Part shown: piece after piece, positions 18,146 to 26,678 of the stretch
Layout: the number at the start of each line of letters is the position of its first letter
Numbering within the stretch: the first letter of the stretch is position 1
Assembly (NCBI RefSeq): GCF_900167345.1
Contig: NZ_FUXB01000004.1
Coordinates: forward strand, 121,713-185,712
Direction of reading: 5' to 3'
Source: Vibrio cincinnatiensis DSM 19608
GTDB taxonomy: Bacteria > Pseudomonadota > Gammaproteobacteria > Enterobacterales > Vibrionaceae
Length of the DNA: 64,000 nucleotides
Program-made: the position numbers and the translations under genes
The notes under the pieces: generated by a model
What the model was told of the DNA's origin: nothing
The model's input: the letters and a program-made list of their open reading frames with translations, nothing else
Database searches by the model: none

Positions 18146-19372
18146 TTACCACCACGCTTCGATCTGCACGCCAATTTTAATGTCGTCGTCATCACGCCCG
18201 TCATTAAATGACTTATTTTCATTGTCTTTTAGATAACTGGCATAGAGTCGTATTTCAGGACGAGTAAACAGATATTCGCCAGCACTCAATACTTGAGAAA
18301 TCGTTAATTTTTGCCCACCCGATTTTTCTTCCGTACCTGATGTCCAAGTTTTCGTCTGGGTGTAGTAACCTAACTCGAAAACCGTTTTATTATGCTTAGA
18401 CCATGTATACTGAGGGCGAATAACGGCAGAGAAGAGATCTTCATCTTTAACCCAGTCACCATGATCTTCTGCATAACCATAAGTCAGCACATGGTTAAAC
18501 GAGATATTTTCACTGACCTTGAAGTCTCCCGTATTGATAATACGGTAACCTTTAGCACTGTTTACGTTACCACTCCAAACATCAAACCAACCGCCACCTT
18601 GTGACACCATATTCTGAGCAAGCCCACTGTCTGCATATTGCAAGACGATTTTGTTATAACCACGAGAAAAACTTTGACTTAGTTCTGCCGTCAACATAAG
18701 ACCGTTATCAAAATCACTTCCCCCCTCTTTTTGAGAGTCAGTTGGGTTTGGTAACGCATAGTCAATACCAATTTCCGTCCAAGCCCCTTCCCATGGGGTG
18801 AAACCTGCAAAGCGAACATCTAAATAGTTAATGTTTAATCCGTCTTGATCGCCACGAATAATGGCGGTCGATAATGCACCAGAACCAATATTGACGCCTT
18901 CAACACCAAAACCATAACCGGATATATTCCAATATTTAGTATCAATAATGTGGAGATCGTGGCGTTGATAAAAACGTTTCCCCGCCCAAATCGTTGCTTC
19001 TGGTGCAGCAGGGATAAAGCCTTTGGCCTGGAGATTGAGCTGTTTGATAGCAAAGTTCGCACTATCATCCGTTGTTTTTTCTGTTTCTAAATTTCCAGTA
19101 GAAGACATTTCAAACATGCTTTCAAAATAAAAGCTTTTCCCATCTTCTTGATAGAGCTCTTGCCCTAAACCAATTTCCGAATAGGTATCAAATTCATTAC
19201 CTAAGCGGCCTAATTTAGATTTAGCCAGTTCATCTCCCCCTTCTACGCCACCTCCATTGCTAGAAATGCCGAGACCAGAGCGAACATAACCAGAAAAGTC
19301 CACTGCATGGACAGGTAGAGCAGATAAAGCAACAAGAATGGCAGGAACTAGAGGTTTTAAGTTCATCTTCAT
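18146..19372 (-). CDS. ganL: LamB-type oligogalactoside porin (GanL-like)
   Basis: An outer-membrane channel of the maltoporin family, here probably for galacto-oligosaccharides. The 408-residue protein has a signal peptide (MKMNLKPLVPAILVALSALP, cleaved after VHA), then VDFSGYVRSGLGISSNGGG, which matches the LamB start, many amphipathic beta strands, and the terminal aromatic motif VQIEAWW. The ATG at 19372 is 7 bases after AAGGA; an in-frame TTG one codon earlier is rejected. GanL is the name used in the Dickeya gan cluster. CRP-like and GalR-like sites stand upstream, and a strong terminator separates it from the ganB end. Confidence 0.88.
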   Translation of the reverse strand: MKMNLKPLVPAILVALSALPVHAVDFSGYVRSGLGISSNGGGVEGGDELAKSKLGRLGNEFDTYSEIGLGQELYQEDGKSFYFESMFEMSSTGNLETEKTTDDSANFAIKQLNLQAKGFIPAAPEATIWAGKRFYQRHDLHIIDTKYWNISGYGFGVEGVNIGSGALSTAIIRGDQDGLNINYLDVRFAGFTPWEGAWTEIGIDYALPNPTDSQKEGGSDFDNGLMLTAELSQSFSRGYNKIVLQYADSGLAQNMVSQGGGWFDVWSGNVNSAKGYRIINTGDFKVSENISFNHVLTYGYAEDHGDWVKDEDLFSAVIRPQYTWSKHNKTVFELGYYTQTKTWTSGTEEKSGGQKLTISQVLSAGEYLFTRPEIRLYASYLKDNENKSFNDGRDDDDIKIGVQIEAWW

Positions 19373-19471
19373 CAATGTGTCCTTCGAGTTTCAGTTTTTA
19401 TTATCGTCGCCTAATAAAGACGCGTCCTTATGTTTCGAAAACACTATAGCGAAAAAAATAAACAAGAAATT

Positions 19472-19488
19472 ATAAATAGGTCACAGTT
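19472..19488 (-). promoter_or_regulatory. CRP-like site, promoter-proximal copy, before ganL
   Basis: On the minus strand AACTGTGACCTATTTAT carries an intact TGTGA half and a weak second half. It is a near repeat (16 of 17 bases) of the copy at 19531-19547. Confidence 0.5.
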
Positions 19489-19489
19489 A

Positions 19490-19505
19490 TGTAAACGTTA
19501 CCACA
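19490..19505. promoter_or_regulatory. GalR-like operator before ganL
   Basis: TGTAAACGTTACCACA has one perfect half (TGTAAACG) and one degenerate half around a central CG, like GalR/LacI-family operators. It lies between the two CRP-like sites, about 120 bases before the ganL ATG. Confidence 0.55.
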
Positions 19506-19530
19506 AACAAATAAAAACATTGTCTTTTTG

Positions 19531-19547
19531 ATAAATAGATCACAGTT
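19531..19547 (-). promoter_or_regulatory. CRP-like site, distal copy, before ganL
   Basis: On the minus strand AACTGTGATCTATTTAT, continuing to CAAAA, fits TGTGA-N6-TCACA with the first half intact and three of five bases in the second (TATCA). It is the better of two tandem copies 59 bases apart. Confidence 0.55.
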
Positions 19548-19576
19548 CAACATTCCATGCTATTTCTCTTAAGAAA

Positions 19577-19607
19577 TAGAAAAGCCGACTCTGAGAAGAG
19601 TCGGCTT
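19577..19607 (-). terminator. Terminator after ganB
   Basis: AAGCCGACTCT and AGAGTCGGCTT form a perfect 11-bp stem with a 4-base loop; the minus strand continues TTTTCTATTTC. It ends the ganEFG-ganA-ganB transcript. Confidence 0.9.
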
Positions 19608-19629
19608 GGAACCATTCAGGTTAGCAAAG

Positions 19630-21693
19630 TTAGCGATATAGCACGCTAACACCGTACGCATCTAATGATAAAACACTCTCAACCTTCTTCCCTGAAACCA
19701 TATTTATCAATGACTCACCTGTTAAATCCACATCAACAGAATAAGCATTGAAATTCATGATGAAGACATAAACCTCTTCTTCTTTGTAGCGCAAAGTTAC
19801 GGAAACACCTTGCGGTAGTGCCACATTAAGACAGGATGTTACTTGATGTTGTTTAACGATCCCTCGATAAAAATCTCGGTGAAAACGTTGATCATTTCTT
19901 GACGCTATATAATAAGCCGTTCCCAGACCATGCTCATGTTTGGTCACCGCTGGCGTAGCCGCAAAAAAGTCACTACCGTAAGTGGCTAAAGAGTGTGCGG
20001 TTTCCAAATGAATTCGTTCACACAGATGACGGGCTTGATAGTTACCTTGCAGACCCAATTGGTTAGACTCATCAGAAATGACAGTAATACGCTCTTCGTC
20101 GTATAACGAATCAATCTCTTCAGCCCAAATACCAAACGTTCGCCGTAGCGGGCTATGTTCTCCCCCAGGAAATCCGCCTAAGAAGCAGAGATCGTGCTCA
20201 TCAACAATGCCACTCCAATAAGTCGCAACAAAGACGCCACCTTGTTGAACAAACGTTTCTATACGTTCAGCAACACCAGGCTTAATCAAATAAAGCATTG
20301 GCGCGACAATGACTTTATAAGGTGAGAAATCACAAAGCTGTTCGATGATATCGCAGTTAATTCCCTGCTCCCAAAAACCTCGGTAATGTTCATTAACCGT
20401 CTGCTCATAATCAAGGCCTTGATTACGAGGGCCCTGCGCATCATCCATGGCCCAGCGACTTTCCCAATCAAAGAGAATCGCCACATCAGCTTCGGTTCGG
20501 CTTCCAGCTAAAGCAGAGATCTTTTCTAGCCACTCTCCCACTTGAGCCACCTCTTTCCCAACACGCGTCTCGACATGTCCAACATGATCAACCACGGCAC
20601 CATGGAATTTTTCGGATGATCCTCGACTTTTACGCCACTGAAAATATTGTACCGAATCCGAACCATGTGCCACGGCCTGAATCGAGGAAAGTAAATGCAT
20701 CCCCGGTTTTTTTAGCTTAGTAATGGGCTGCCAGTTAGTTTGGCTTGGTGTCGATTCCATTAATAAGAAAGGTTGCTGCTTAAGGGTTCTCATCAAATCG
20801 TGGTACATCGCGGTATAGCAAGCCAATGCTAAATCATCTTCCCCTTTATGCCATAAGGGATAACTGTCCCATGATGCAATATCAATGACTTTACTCAATT
20901 TCCAATAATCGTAATCGTAAAAGTACTCCATCAAGTTTGCAGTAACAGGTAAATTTGGGTTCACTGCTTTGAGTGGCTTAATTTCTTGTAAGCAGAAATC
21001 CGTCACTTGCTCGGTAACAAAACGTTTCCAGTCCAAATTTTGCCCATGTACGGCATTTTCACCAATCGGTGACGGTGATTCGAGCTGATCCCAGTTTTGA
21101 TACGTGTGACTCCAAAACTTACTCCACCATTTTTTATTCAGTTCATCTAAACTGATGTAGCGCTTTTTAAGCCAAGAACGAAAAGCCGCCTGACAATGAT
21201 GGCAATGACAGTCTCCACCATATTCGTTTGAAATATGCCAACCAATAACCGCAGGGTGTGTAGAATAACGCTCGGCTAATTTCGTATTCATGATACGAAC
21301 TTTTTCCCGGTATTCTGGAGAGGTATAACAGTGGTTATGGCGCCCTCCATGTAATTGTTTCACCCGCGCAGCATTGACACGAAGAACACTCGGATACTTC
21401 TGCGAAAGCCAAGCGGGGCGAGCCCCACTTGGTGTTGCTAGCAATACATGAATATTATGGTTTGCTAAACGATCGAGGACCTCATCTAGCCAAGTAAAAT
21501 CAAAAACACCTTCTTCTGGCTCTAATGTAGCCCAACTAAAAATCCCTACTGACATGACATTACAGTGAGTCTGCTTCATCAACTCAATATCTTTTTCTAA
21601 GATATCAGGGCGATCCAACCATTGCTCAGGGTTATAATCCGCGCCATGCAGTAGATGATTGACTTTAGGCAGAATAGGTAAACATTTTTCCAT
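19630..21693 (-). CDS. ganB: Beta-galactosidase, GH42 (cytoplasmic)
   Basis: GH42 enzymes cleave short galacto-oligosaccharides to galactose inside the cell. The 687-residue protein lacks a signal peptide. It has the acid/base Glu157 in ISNEYGG, the nucleophile Glu313 in LLMESTPS, and a four-Cys zinc site (Cys122, Cys162, Cys164, Cys167) typical of many GH42. The ATG at 21693 follows AGGAG at 8 bases; a frame start seven codons earlier is rejected. The symbol follows Dickeya usage; in Bacillus ganA is the GH42 gene. It ends the operon with the importer and the lipoprotein galactanase, 24 bases after ganA. Confidence 0.94.
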   Translation of the reverse strand: MEKCLPILPKVNHLLHGADYNPEQWLDRPDILEKDIELMKQTHCNVMSVGIFSWATLEPEEGVFDFTWLDEVLDRLANHNIHVLLATPSGARPAWLSQKYPSVLRVNAARVKQLHGGRHNHCYTSPEYREKVRIMNTKLAERYSTHPAVIGWHISNEYGGDCHCHHCQAAFRSWLKKRYISLDELNKKWWSKFWSHTYQNWDQLESPSPIGENAVHGQNLDWKRFVTEQVTDFCLQEIKPLKAVNPNLPVTANLMEYFYDYDYWKLSKVIDIASWDSYPLWHKGEDDLALACYTAMYHDLMRTLKQQPFLLMESTPSQTNWQPITKLKKPGMHLLSSIQAVAHGSDSVQYFQWRKSRGSSEKFHGAVVDHVGHVETRVGKEVAQVGEWLEKISALAGSRTEADVAILFDWESRWAMDDAQGPRNQGLDYEQTVNEHYRGFWEQGINCDIIEQLCDFSPYKVIVAPMLYLIKPGVAERIETFVQQGGVFVATYWSGIVDEHDLCFLGGFPGGEHSPLRRTFGIWAEEIDSLYDEERITVISDESNQLGLQGNYQARHLCERIHLETAHSLATYGSDFFAATPAVTKHEHGLGTAYYIASRNDQRFHRDFYRGIVKQHQVTSCLNVALPQGVSVTLRYKEEEVYVFIMNFNAYSVDVDLTGESLINMVSGKKVESVLSLDAYGVSVLYR

Positions 21694-21717
21694 AACAACA
21701 ACTCCTAGCGTCATGCT

Positions 21718-22944
21718 TTATTCATTTTTAAAAACGTTCATTGAGGGGAGGACGTTTCCTTCAAAATCAAACAAGGCTTGGTTATCCCAAGAATTTCCTT
21801 CTTGCCAAAAGTCATTGGTGTATTCCATACCAGCTTGAGTGGCCCACGTTGCATTATCGACAGGTAACCAAGCGGGTTCCCAATAGAAAATACCAAGGCC
21901 TTTCCCCTCTGGTGCGGCATTAACCAGCTCCATCATCTCTTTCAAAAACAGCGCTTGGCCAGCAACACTCACCGGATACCCTTCAGCAGGTTCAGCACCG
22001 GTATAAGCATTCTCTAAGCTATCACCATTGGCCGTAGTATAAGCGTAAGAGGTTTCAGCAATCACAACGGGTTTACCATACCGAGAAATCACATCGGCAA
22101 TGTTCTCTTCTACCTTATCCATTGGACCATGCCAAAATGGGTAATAAGACATGCCAATAATGTCGAATTCAACATTACGTTTTGTTATCTCATCAAACCA
22201 CCAACGGAACGCTCCATTATCTCCCGCCTTCGCTAGGTGCAGCATGATCTCAACATTTTCATTCTCTTGATAGGCCGCTTTAACCGCTTGGATACCAGCG
22301 TTTAAAAGTTCAGCGAGGCGATCAAATTCGTGTCCATCGCCTCCCCAACTTTTCCCATCGGGCCAAAGCATTCCACTGTTAAGCTCATTGCCGACTTGGA
22401 CCATTTCAGGCATCACCCCTGCATCTCGGTGGGCTTGCATCACCTCTTCCGTGTAGTGGCCGACTTGGGCAACCAACTCTTCAAAACTGAGCGTTTCCCA
22501 CCCTTTTGGTTTCACCTGTTTACCAGGATCAGTCCAAAAATCACTATAATGAATATCTAATAAATATTTCATTCCATGCTCATGGGCTCGTTTCCCCATT
22601 GCAATGGCACGTTCTAAGGTAGAATTTCCGCCGCCATATTCCACACCAGATGCACTTTGTGGATCAACCCAAATACGCATTCTCAAATAGTTAATACCGT
22701 GCGCTTGCATAATAGTGATTGGGTCTTTTTGCTGATTATCTTGATAATATTTTCCGCCTAAAGCTTCGACTTCAGGAATCATAGAAACATCCATTCCTTT
22801 AATAAAATATTCAGAAACTTGAGCAGGAATAATGACTGATTGTGTACTATTACTGTCTGAAAACATTTCACCAGACTTGCATCCAGCCAATAATAGAGCA
22901 CTGCTCAGAACGGCAGCTAATGTTTTTTTGTAGGTTACATTCAT
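21718..22944 (-). CDS. ganA: Lipoprotein endo-beta-1,4-galactanase, GH53
   Basis: A second galactan-cleaving GH53 enzyme, predicted to be membrane-anchored. Of 408 residues, the first 21 form a type II signal with lipobox LLLAGC (lipidated Cys22); Lys at +2 suggests outer-membrane sorting. Catalytic residues are Glu187 in VQVGNELNSG and Glu297 in VIAETSYAYTT. It carries insertions relative to the 335-residue secreted paralogue and an extended loop near the C-terminus. The ATG at 22944 follows AAGGA at 7 bases, just after the ganG stop. The name follows the Dickeya cluster. Confidence 0.92.
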   Translation of the reverse strand: MNVTYKKTLAAVLSSALLLAGCKSGEMFSDSNSTQSVIIPAQVSEYFIKGMDVSMIPEVEALGGKYYQDNQQKDPITIMQAHGINYLRMRIWVDPQSASGVEYGGGNSTLERAIAMGKRAHEHGMKYLLDIHYSDFWTDPGKQVKPKGWETLSFEELVAQVGHYTEEVMQAHRDAGVMPEMVQVGNELNSGMLWPDGKSWGGDGHEFDRLAELLNAGIQAVKAAYQENENVEIMLHLAKAGDNGAFRWWFDEITKRNVEFDIIGMSYYPFWHGPMDKVEENIADVISRYGKPVVIAETSYAYTTANGDSLENAYTGAEPAEGYPVSVAGQALFLKEMMELVNAAPEGKGLGIFYWEPAWLPVDNATWATQAGMEYTNDFWQEGNSWDNQALFDFEGNVLPSMNVFKNE

Positions 22945-22948
22945 CACT

Positions 22949-23791
22949 TTATCCTTTTGTACTACCCGCGGTTAAACCAGAAACAAAATACTTTTGTAAT
23001 GACAAATAAAGCATTGCAACTGGAATAGAAATAAGCACTGCACCAGCAGCATATGTGGTATAACTTGCCCCCATTTTTTCAACCACTAAGTTGTATAAGC
23101 CAATGGGGAGCGTGTAATTTTCTGGCGTACGTAAAATTGTGGTTGCAAGGATGAAGTCACCAAGTGGGCCGGTAAAAGAAAATAGAGCAACAACCGCAAT
23201 AATGGGTTTGGATATAGGCAGTATAATCTCAATAAAAATACGGAAGTTACCTGCACCATCCATACGTGCTGATTCATCAAGATCTTTTGGAATCGCATCT
23301 AAATACCCTTTCATCAGATAGGTATTCATGGGGATCATTCCCCCTACGTACACTAAAACAAGAGCGATATGGCTATTAATTAACCCTAACATTTGAGCTA
23401 AAACAAAAATAGCAATCAAGGCCGAAAACTGAGGTACCATTTGGAGTAATAGAAACAGTATCAAACTATTATTACGTCCCTTAAAACGAAAACGAGAAAA
23501 GGCATATCCGGTACAGCAAACACTGATCAGTGTTAATACCATGGTCATCACACTAATTTTCAAACTATTCCAATACCAAGTTAAATAGGAAACCTTATTA
23601 TTTTCAAATAGTGTTAAATAATGACTCCATGTGGGGTTGTCAGGAAAAATCGACTCTCCCATAATACTATTTCCTGGATAAAATGAAGCTCCAACGGTCC
23701 ATAACAATGGATAAATAATAATAATACTAACAATAGCAATTAGTATATAACTAAGCGTCAACCTTATGGCATTGCTTCTTTTAATACTCAT
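22949..23791 (-). CDS. ganG: Galactooligosaccharide ABC importer permease, MalG-like
   Basis: An inner-membrane subunit of a carbohydrate ABC importer (CUT1 family). The 280-residue protein has six hydrophobic segments and the EAA loop DESARMDGAGNFRIFIEIIL, which docks onto the ATPase. The ATG at 23791 is 7 bases after AAGGA; the longer frame begins at a TTG two codons earlier. Four bases separate its stop from the ganA start. Substrate is inferred from the flanking galactanases. Confidence 0.9.
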   Translation of the reverse strand: MSIKRSNAIRLTLSYILIAIVSIIIIYPLLWTVGASFYPGNSIMGESIFPDNPTWSHYLTLFENNKVSYLTWYWNSLKISVMTMVLTLISVCCTGYAFSRFRFKGRNNSLILFLLLQMVPQFSALIAIFVLAQMLGLINSHIALVLVYVGGMIPMNTYLMKGYLDAIPKDLDESARMDGAGNFRIFIEIILPISKPIIAVVALFSFTGPLGDFILATTILRTPENYTLPIGLYNLVVEKMGASYTTYAAGAVLISIPVAMLYLSLQKYFVSGLTAGSTKG

Positions 23792-23802
23792 TTTCAAGTC
23801 CT

Positions 23803-25107
23803 TTAATTCGTGTCTTTAAATGAATTTGTCATACGGAATTGCCATAATGCAATGCCAACAACAAAAATAGACAGCAATAGTGTAATGGCTGCGGCAATAG
23901 AGTATTGTGACGATGACATCGTTAGCTTATAAATCCAAGAAACTAATATATCTGTTCCGCCAGCATTACTACCTATCACGGCTGGCCCGCCATTATTAAA
24001 GAGGTAAATAATATTAAAGTTATTAAAATTAAAGGTATATTGTGTGATCAATATCGGAGCAATAGAAAAAAGAACAAGTGGTATCGTAATGGTCTTCATT
24101 TGCTGAAACTTACTCGCCCCATCAATGGTTGCCGCTTCATACAGATCATTAGGAATTGCCTGCAATACACCGGTTGTCATAGCAAAGACAAATGGAAACC
24201 CTAACCATGTTTGAATCAGTATTAGTGCCGTTTTAGTCCAGAATGGATCGGTTAACCAAGGTTTAGGGTCAATACCAAAAAAGTTTAAAATAACATTATT
24301 AATCACACCAAATGTTTCATTAAACATTCCGGTAAAAATAAGAATAGTAACGAAACCGGGAACCGCCCAAGGTAAAATAAAAATGGTTCGAATTAGAGGT
24401 TTAAATTTTAGATCTTTTTGATTTACCAATATCGCCAATAATACACCAACTGTACATTGTAGTGTTGTAGCAACTAAAGTCCAAACTACCGTCCACTGTA
24501 ATACATCAAAAAAAGTATTACGCCATAAGTTAATTTTGAAAATATTAATAAAATTTCTGAGGCCAACCCAATCCACTAATTTTGCGGGTGGTGAATTATA
24601 CAAATTATAGTTAGTAAAACCGATAGCGAAACCAAAAACAATAGGGAAAATAACAACAAAAACCAACAGAATGAATGCAGGAGTTACCATCAAGTAAGGA
24701 AACCCAGATTCAATAATCGTACGATACTGTCGACGAATTGAATTTAACTCTTTCCCTTGATCTCGAAGCTTGCCATTCGAATAAGCATCGTAAAAGGATA
24801 AACTATAAACGCCAATCCCAAAAACAGATACAATAAGAGAAATAATACCTTCTGCAAGTAAGAAAACAGAATTATCTTCAGGTAATGATTCCCCTAAAGT
24901 AAACAGCCCCCAGTAGCCCTCTTTTAGAAAGTCATAAAATACGCCATAAAAGCTCAACAAAAAAATAAAAAAAATGGCTGACTTAGCAAACTGTCTATTA
25001 TATAGCTGTCCTAATCCTGGGATAATTGACAACCATAAAGCCACAACTCTATGTTGAGTTTTATATTTAATATCACTCGGTAATATCTCTGGAGATAAAG
25101 TAGGCAT
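23803..25107 (-). CDS. ganF: Galactooligosaccharide ABC importer permease, MalF-like
   Basis: The partner permease of GanG. The 434-residue protein is longer than the usual 290-300-residue CUT1 permeases because of an N-terminal extension with further membrane segments (LSIIPGLGQLYNRQFAKSAI), as in some MalF-like proteins that fuse a small membrane domain. The EAA loop is YEAATIDGASKFQQMKTITI. The ATG at 25107 follows AGGA at 8 bases. The ganG start lies 11 bases downstream of its stop. Confidence 0.9.
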   Translation of the reverse strand: MPTLSPEILPSDIKYKTQHRVVALWLSIIPGLGQLYNRQFAKSAIFFIFLLSFYGVFYDFLKEGYWGLFTLGESLPEDNSVFLLAEGIISLIVSVFGIGVYSLSFYDAYSNGKLRDQGKELNSIRRQYRTIIESGFPYLMVTPAFILLVFVVIFPIVFGFAIGFTNYNLYNSPPAKLVDWVGLRNFINIFKINLWRNTFFDVLQWTVVWTLVATTLQCTVGVLLAILVNQKDLKFKPLIRTIFILPWAVPGFVTILIFTGMFNETFGVINNVILNFFGIDPKPWLTDPFWTKTALILIQTWLGFPFVFAMTTGVLQAIPNDLYEAATIDGASKFQQMKTITIPLVLFSIAPILITQYTFNFNNFNIIYLFNNGGPAVIGSNAGGTDILVSWIYKLTMSSSQYSIAAAITLLLSIFVVGIALWQFRMTNSFKDTN

Positions 25108-25167
25108 AATACACATCCTGAACACAACGACAAACGCCAGCCCTAGTAAGGGCTGGCTAAAAATAAC

Positions 25168-26406
25168 TTACCATCCCATCATTGCGTGGTTCGCTTCAAT
25201 TTGCATCTGAATCGCTTCCACTGCACTATCTAATGCTTCTTTAGGTTTTTGCTTTCCTGTGGCGATAAGCTGTAGTGCACTATTAGCCGGTCCCCACACT
25301 TCATTCATTTCTGGAATAGATGGCATGGGTGTGGCAAATTCAGCTTGTATGGCGACAGCCCGAGCGCCTTCATTATCTTTAATAATCGGATCATCAATTA
25401 ATGCTTTTACTGCGGGAACTTCACCCGTTAATTCAAAGCGTCGTTTTGAATTATCATAATTATTGATAAATTCAATATACTTTTGTGCTAGCTCTTTATT
25501 TTTTGAGTAACTTGAAACACTATAACTTTTTACTCCCATAAACGATCCCATATGCTCACCATTAGGCAGCAGTGGTAAAGGTGCTACACCATAATTGATG
25601 CCCGCTTCTTTATATGGCTGAAATGACCAAGGTCCAGTCTGCACCATGGTGGCTTTTTGGCTCGTAAATAGTGAATCAATCGCATTCAAGCCAGAATCAC
25701 CAATAATTCCTCGAGGAAAAATCGCTTCTTTAAAGAATTTTTCTACGTACTCACCACCTTTAACCGCACCTTCGGTATTTAAAAGAATCGTTTTTGAGTC
25801 ATAGCTGCCGTCTGGATTTTTGCCAAAGACATCCCCCCCCATCGCTTTTAAAATGCCATAGGTGTAATAAATTTCATCCCATTTCGCTAATAGGCCATAA
25901 TTACCTTGTGCTCGGGATTGCTTAGAGGCTTGATAGATCTCCTCCATTGTTTTCGGTAATTCTGGCATCAAGTCTTTGTTATAAACCATCACCAACGTTT
26001 CTACCGCTTTCGGTAATCCATAAAGCTGGCCTTGATAGGTTAACGCATCAACTGCCGACTCTGTAAACGTATCCAGTATTGTTTGATCAACCTTAAGTGG
26101 GACCAATAAACCTTGCACAACGGCACTGCCTATTTGGTCGTGCGGTAAGTTGATGACATCAGGCCCCGTTCCAGCAGGACCGTCCATACGTAATGACTCA
26201 ACTTGCCCACCATAAGGTAATTCTTGAACCGTAATTTTCACATCATATTGTTGTTCAAACGCTTTTGTCGCTTGGGCATTACCTGCTGATTTTTGGATAT
26301 CTTCCCATACAAGCAACTTGCCTGCGGCAACAACATTGAGGGAAGAAAAAGTGCAACCAGCGATTAGAGCAGCATTCATTGCTTTTATTAATGTACGTTT
26401 TTTCAT
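25168..26406 (-). CDS. ganE: Galactooligosaccharide-binding protein, MalE-like
   Basis: The periplasmic solute-binding protein that delivers oligosaccharides to GanFG. The 412-residue protein has a Sec signal (MKKRTLIKAMNAALIAGC.., cleavage about residue 28 after VVAA) and an extracellular solute-binding family 1 body (GKLLVWEDIQKSAGNAQATK, GPDVINLPHDQIG). A Cys is present near the signal end, but the context CTFSSLNVVAA favours ordinary cleavage. AGGAG precedes the ATG. It is the first gene of the ganEFGAB unit, whose promoter lies in the region shared with ganK. Confidence 0.93.
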   Translation of the reverse strand: MKKRTLIKAMNAALIAGCTFSSLNVVAAGKLLVWEDIQKSAGNAQATKAFEQQYDVKITVQELPYGGQVESLRMDGPAGTGPDVINLPHDQIGSAVVQGLLVPLKVDQTILDTFTESAVDALTYQGQLYGLPKAVETLVMVYNKDLMPELPKTMEEIYQASKQSRAQGNYGLLAKWDEIYYTYGILKAMGGDVFGKNPDGSYDSKTILLNTEGAVKGGEYVEKFFKEAIFPRGIIGDSGLNAIDSLFTSQKATMVQTGPWSFQPYKEAGINYGVAPLPLLPNGEHMGSFMGVKSYSVSSYSKNKELAQKYIEFINNYDNSKRRFELTGEVPAVKALIDDPIIKDNEGARAVAIQAEFATPMPSIPEMNEVWGPANSALQLIATGKQKPKEALDSAVEAIQMQIEANHAMMGW

Positions 26407-26459
26407 AACGTCTCCTAGGTTAATGTGTAGGATGCAGTTTTGGTTTTTTTCTATGCATA

Positions 26460-26475
26460 AGTAAAACGATTACCC
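26460..26475. promoter_or_regulatory. Degenerate GalR-like operator, ganE side
   Basis: AGTAAAAC|GATTACCC is symmetric around a central CG, with the right half matching GTTTACAC at six of eight positions. Confidence 0.4.
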
Positions 26476-26558
26476 GGTTTAAAATAGGCGCTTCCCTTTG
26501 TATTGACCATAAATTTTGCTCACAATCGTGACAGCTAACACAAAAAAAGCCCAAAAAA

Positions 26559-26575
26559 TGGAATACGTTTACACT
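26559..26575. promoter_or_regulatory. GalR-like operator, ganK side
   Basis: The half-site ACGTTTACACT is a perfect match to the GalR consensus half; the left half is degenerate. It lies about 105 bases before the ganK ATG. Confidence 0.55.
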
Positions 26576-26678
26576 AAGTTTTATAATCTTTAAAACAAAA
26601 ACAAGCCACTTGGCAAAATCACTATCAATTAATTTAAAATCAACAAGTTAATAATTAAAATCATGAAGGATAAGCCCT

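Larger units (their letters stand above)
26407..26678. promoter_or_regulatory. Divergent ganE/ganK control region
   Basis: This 272-base AT-rich region serves two divergent transcripts. It holds two GalR-like sites: a degenerate one (GTAAAACGATTACCCG, centre about 26467) and one with a perfect right half (TACGTTTACACT, centre about 26566). Their centres are 99 bases apart, compatible with DNA looping as in gal. I could not place -10/-35 boxes with confidence. Confidence 0.5.

Noticed and set aside
18097..18222. N-terminal extension of the secreted GH53 enzyme
   Set aside because: It overlaps the porin gene end and would bury the signal peptide.
26515..26535. CRP site suspected at TCACAATCGTGA before ganE
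   Set aside because: The half-sites face the wrong way and the spacing does not fit TGTGA-N6-TCACA.
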